7,198 nt of DNA from NCBI GenBank assembly GCA_964576075.1, contig CAZNTX010000130.1:1-7198 (forward strand). The letters run 5' to 3'. Below, in pieces: positions 5,669 to 7,198 of the stretch. The notes under the pieces are model-generated. The model was given only the letters and a program-made list of their open reading frames with translations, made no database searches and was not told the origin of the DNA. Each line of letters starts with the position of its first letter. Position 1 is the stretch's first letter. Source of the stretch: Thermohalobaculum sp964576075 (GTDB lineage Bacteria > Pseudomonadota > Alphaproteobacteria > Rhodobacterales > Rhodobacteraceae). Position numbers and translations under genes: made by a program.

Positions 5669-5698
5669 GCGCTGCGACAGATTTATGTCGCACTGCGC
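5669..5698. repeat. Inverted repeat TGCGACA-N6-TGTCGCA: operator or terminator
   Basis: Perfect 7-bp inverted repeat: TGCGACA at 5673-5679 and TGTCGCA at 5686-5692, with the AT-rich spacer GATTTA. Outer GCGC arms (5669-5672 and 5695-5698) extend it, with a 2-base bulge on one side. On the minus strand it begins about 35 bases after the hydrolase stop and is followed by CTTTGG. It might therefore act as a weak factor-independent terminator of the alkA-hydrolase unit, but the T-tract is only three bases. It also lies about 50 bases upstream of the HNH -35 box, a position that fits an activator or repressor site. The AT-rich centre and symmetric arms favour a protein-binding site, though I cannot decide between the two. 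Confidence 0.5.
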
Positions 5699-5732
5699 CG
5701 AGAGGGTATCCCCAGACTTGTCCACAGCCGCG

Positions 5733-6404
5733 TCACTCCGCCGCCGCGGACTTCGCGAAGACGTCGCGCAGGAACCCCGTGGCGAGGCCGAGCCCGTCCG
5801 GCGCGATGGAGTGGCCCGTCCCCTCCGAGGTGTGGGTCGCCACCGGGAAGCCCGCCTCCGCGAGCCCCGTCTCCGCCTCGGCCATCGAGGCATGCGGGAC
5901 CACCTCGTCCCGGTCCCCGTGGATCAGCAGCACCGGCGGGCGGGCGGCGGCGAGCCCGAGGGCCGCGCGGTCGATCAGCCGCCCGGAGAAACCGACGATC
6001 CCGGCGAGCCCCGGCGCCCGCCGCGGGCCGACGGAGAGCGCCATCATCGTGCCCTGGCTGAAGCCGAGCAGCGCCGTGCGCCCGCGCCCGACCCCCTCCT
6101 CGGCGATCAGCGCCTCGAGCGCCGCGTCGAGCGCCTCCGCCGCGCGGACATAGCCCTCCATCATCTCCTGCTCCGAGGAGCCGTCGATCGGCGGGATCGG
6201 AAACCACTGCCGCCCCATCGGGTTGACCCGGCAAGGCTGCGGCGCGTTCGGCGCGCGGAAGACCGTGTCCGGCAGATACTCCGCCATGGGCCCGGCGAGC
6301 CCGATCAAGTCCGCCCCATCCGCGCCATAGCCGTGGAGGAACACCACGAGGCTCTTCGTCTCGCCGGATTTCGGGGCGGCGCGCGGGCCGTCGAGCTCGT
6401 CCAT
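5733..6404 (-). CDS. Alpha/beta hydrolase, phospholipase/carboxylesterase family
   Basis: Serine hydrolase of the Abhydrolase_2 (phospholipase/carboxylesterase, acyl-protein-thioesterase-like) family, 223 residues, the usual size. The oxyanion-hole region is VVFLHGYGADG (20-30), and a family-typical APNAPQPC lies at 51-58. The catalytic triad is Ser116 in LGFSQGTM, Asp166 in LIHGDRDEVVP and His198 in GTGHSI. No signal peptide is visible, so it is probably cytosolic. The physiological ester substrate cannot be read from the sequence. The start is well supported: a perfect AGGAGGT lies 4-5 bases before the ATG. It is 60 bases downstream of the alkA-like gene on the same strand; they may be co-transcribed, although a possible own promoter lies in the gap. 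Confidence 0.92.
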   Translation of the reverse strand: MDELDGPRAAPKSGETKSLVVFLHGYGADGADLIGLAGPMAEYLPDTVFRAPNAPQPCRVNPMGRQWFPIPPIDGSSEQEMMEGYVRAAEALDAALEALIAEEGVGRGRTALLGFSQGTMMALSVGPRRAPGLAGIVGFSGRLIDRAALGLAAARPPVLLIHGDRDEVVPHASMAEAETGLAEAGFPVATHTSEGTGHSIAPDGLGLATGFLRDVFAKSAAAE

Positions 6405-6430
6405 GGGGGACCTCCTGTCGCCTCCCCGCC

Positions 6431-6459
6431 TGCATACGCGCGCCCGCCGCCCCCGGCAA
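6431..6459 (-). promoter_or_regulatory. Possible internal promoter before the hydrolase gene
   Basis: On the minus strand, TTGCCG (6459-6454) and TATGCA (6436-6431) are 17 bases apart. Together they match the sigma70 consensus at 7 of 12 positions. They lie in the 60-base gap after the alkA-like stop and about 26 bases before the hydrolase ATG, so the hydrolase could be transcribed independently. The match is moderate and unproven. Confidence 0.33.
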
Positions 6460-6464
6460 CCGCC

Positions 6465-7097
6465 TCAGCCGGCGACGCCCTCCCGCGCCTTGATCTGCGC
6501 GTAATGCGCCCAGAGGAGCCGGGCGGCCACCGCCCGCCAGGGCGCCCAGGCCTCGGCCATCTCGGAGAGCGCCCGCGGGGCGGGCCGCGCGGGCAAGGCG
6601 TAGAGGTCGCGCGCCGCCTCCTGCAGCGCGAGATCGCCCGGCGCGAAGACGTCCGCCCGGCCGACGGCGAACATCAGATAGATCTCCGCCGTCCACCGCC
6701 CGATCCCCTTGACCGCCGTGAGCCGCGCCACCGCCTCCGGCTCGGCCAGCCGCCCGAGCGCGCCATAGTCGAGATCGGCCTCTGCGAGCGCGCGCGCATA
6801 GGCGATCTTCTGCCGCGAGAGCCCGGCGGCCCGGAGCTCGGCGTCGCCGAGCGCCGCGAGCCGCTCCGGCGCCGCCCCCCCGAGCGCGGCGAGCCGGCCC
6901 CAGACGGCCTCCGCCGCCGCCACCGAGAGCTGCTGCGAGACCACCGCGCGCAGGAGCGCCTCGAAGCCTTCCGGCCGGCGCCGCAGCGGCGGCAGCCCGC
7001 AGGCCGCATGCGCCGCTGCGAGCCGGTCGCAGCGCGCGGCGAGCGCGGCGCAGCCCTCCGCGAGATCCGCCTCCGTCTCGATCAGCCGATGGGTCAT
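6465..7097 (-). CDS. DNA-3-methyladenine glycosylase II-like (AlkA family, HhH-GPD)
   Basis: Base-excision repair glycosylase of the HhH-GPD superfamily, predicted to release alkylated purines such as 3-methyladenine. It has 210 residues from the ATG at 7097, typical of the short form that lacks the N-terminal domain of E. coli AlkA. Seen in order are FEALLRAVVSQQLSVAAAEAVW (about 45-66, the conserved QQ helix), LSRQKIAYARALA (93-105), the helix-hairpin-helix LTAVKGIGRWTAEIYLMF (126-143) and VFAPGDLALQ (150-159), in which Asp155 is the likely catalytic aspartate. No iron-sulfur cysteine cluster is present, which argues against an endonuclease III-type enzyme. A GTG at 7124 would add 9 residues; the ATG is preferred for its conventional start codon and length, but neither start has a strong Shine-Dalgarno. 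It is the first gene of a likely two-gene unit. Confidence 0.9.
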   Translation of the reverse strand: MTHRLIETEADLAEGCAALAARCDRLAAAHAACGLPPLRRRPEGFEALLRAVVSQQLSVAAAEAVWGRLAALGGAAPERLAALGDAELRAAGLSRQKIAYARALAEADLDYGALGRLAEPEAVARLTAVKGIGRWTAEIYLMFAVGRADVFAPGDLALQEAARDLYALPARPAPRALSEMAEAWAPWRAVAARLLWAHYAQIKAREGVAG

Positions 7098-7198
7098 CGG
7101 CCGCGAGCCTCGCCCGCCGTGCACCGGCCGTCAAGCCGGGGGTCGGGGGCGCGCCGCGGTCGGCCGACTCCCGGGCGGGCGGGTGGGGGAGGCGGCGG

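Noticed and set aside
5683..7134. Minus-strand open frame of 483 codons over the alkA and hydrolase genes
   Set aside because: Arg/Gly/Ala-rich translation in the wrong frame; the true frames contain an intact HhH-GPD motif and an intact Ser-Asp-His triad.
7125..7198. Start of a divergent gene at the right edge
   Set aside because: The 74 bases hold only GC-rich sequence, with no start codon in a supported frame and no promoter I can recognise.

Overview
This window is a very GC-rich stretch of chromosome, with codons dominated by G or C in the third position. It most likely comes from an alphaproteobacterium of the Rhodobacterales (Paracoccaceae-like). The main grounds are murA followed directly by a DUF2948 gene, a YqaA-type membrane protein gene paired with dsbB, and a short AlkA-type glycosylase upstream of a small alpha/beta hydrolase. 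This is inference from gene content; no 16S sequence is present. Almost everything looks like core housekeeping sequence.

Layout from left to right. At 47-2023 a minus-strand cluster runs from a small basic Ala/Arg-rich protein to murA (peptidoglycan precursor synthesis) to a DUF2948 protein, with gaps of 7 and 5 bases that suggest one operon. A tRNA-Thr(GGT) gene at 2094-2169 lies on the plus strand and points away from that operon. About 494 bases without a convincing gene follow (2170-2663), with visibly lower GC. They end at a minus-strand tRNA-Leu(CAA) gene (2664-2748), so the two tRNA genes converge on this segment. Upstream of tRNA-Leu, a minus-strand gene at 2803-3774 encodes a membrane-anchored HExxH neutral zinc metallopeptidase.

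A divergent intergenic region (3775-3883) separates the peptidase from the plus-strand pair yqaA-like/dsbB (3884-4947), whose coding regions overlap by one base. dsbB meets the minus-strand HNH nuclease gene (4944-5528) tail to tail, the two stop codons sharing a CTAG. Upstream of the HNH gene, 5529-5732 holds a good sigma70-type promoter, a perfect 7-bp inverted repeat and two DnaA-box-like words. The last unit is a minus-strand pair: an AlkA-like DNA-3-methyladenine glycosylase (6465-7097) followed by a carboxylesterase/phospholipase-family hydrolase (5733-6404).

The functions are cell-wall synthesis, translation (tRNAs), oxidative protein folding in the envelope, and DNA repair. I found no defence system, CRISPR array, transposase or secondary-metabolite cluster, and no clear undescribed system. 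The parts most worth a second look are the gene-free segment between the convergent tRNAs, the inverted repeats built from GCGAC/GTCGC half-sites in two intergenic regions, and the small basic protein gene before murA.
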